From Chromatiales bacterium (GTDB taxonomy: Bacteria; Pseudomonadota; Gammaproteobacteria; Chromatiales; Chromatiaceae): a stretch of DNA of 6,702 bases. Each line of letters begins with the position of its first letter. Positions within the stretch are counted from its first letter, which is position 1. The position numbers were made by a program, and so were the translations under genes. Positions 6,666-6,702 of the stretch are shown here, piece after piece. A model generated the notes under the pieces. That model was not told where the DNA came from. It saw only the letters and a program-made list of their open reading frames with translations, and searched no databases. The stretch is from positions 1 through 6,702 of the forward strand of contig JAKSCN010000114.1 in the NCBI GenBank assembly GCA_022360595.1, written 5' to 3'.

Positions 6666-6702
6666 TCACTCCAGCCCCACCTTACCGCGCAACCGCTTCA
6701 AC
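6666..6702 (-). CDS. Possible 3' end of a minus-strand gene (partial)
   Basis: Read on the minus strand from the window edge, one frame gives LKRLRGKVGLE followed by TGA at 6668-6666. The basic, helical-looking ending and its position just outside a terminator that could work both ways suggest the last codons of a convergent gene. Only eleven full codons are visible, so the product cannot be named, and the open frame could be chance. Confidence 0.3.
   Translation of the reverse strand, partial: LKRLRGKVGLE

Noticed and set aside
1..6702. CRISPR array, insertion sequence, tRNA/rRNA or phage/defence genes
   Set aside because: No repeated units, terminal inverted repeats, transposase-like frames or RNA-gene signatures were seen. 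Coding and style are uniform across the window.

Overview
The window looks like ordinary chromosomal DNA of a gammaproteobacterium. The evidence is a HemW-type radical SAM protein, a small protein resembling the gammaproteobacterial DUF3135 family, a long multi-PAS GGDEF/EAL protein and a TRAP transporter of the FcbT/TakP class. Base composition looks moderately GC-rich by eye (not computed). Free-living or symbiotic sulfur-oxidiser-type lineages would fit, but nothing here fixes the genus.

Layout. Positions 1-2934 (+) carry the 3' part of a signalling gene. Its reading frame is open to the left edge, and the first residues look like the tail of another PAS domain. What is visible is a PAS remnant, four full PAS domains, an intact GGDEF domain and an intact EAL domain. 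Tail to tail with it, overlapping by 11 bp, is a small minus-strand gene (2924-3286) encoding a DUF3135-like protein. Upstream of that on the same strand lies hemW (3387-4538, TTG start), a radical SAM heme chaperone. A 90-bp divergent spacer (4539-4628) holds a possible sigma-54 type -24/-12 element pointing to the right. Next come dctQ (4629-5195) and dctM (5198-6583), the two membrane subunits of a TRAP transporter, closed by a strong intrinsic terminator at 6601-6625. The last about 37 bases may be the 3' end of a gene arriving from the right on the minus strand.

How the genes relate. dctQM form a clear two-gene operon, but the periplasmic binding protein (P subunit) that such a transporter needs is not beside them. 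hemW and the small gene could be co-transcribed. The cyclic-di-GMP protein is an independent unit in which several sensory domains feed a synthase/phosphodiesterase pair that keeps its key residues. I see no RNA genes, mobile elements, CRISPR or phage material. I did not find a convincing novel system. The points most worth checking are the sensory PAS array (including a NifL-like, possibly flavin-binding domain), the orphan QM transporter with its possible sigma-54 promoter, and the uncharacterised gene beside hemW.
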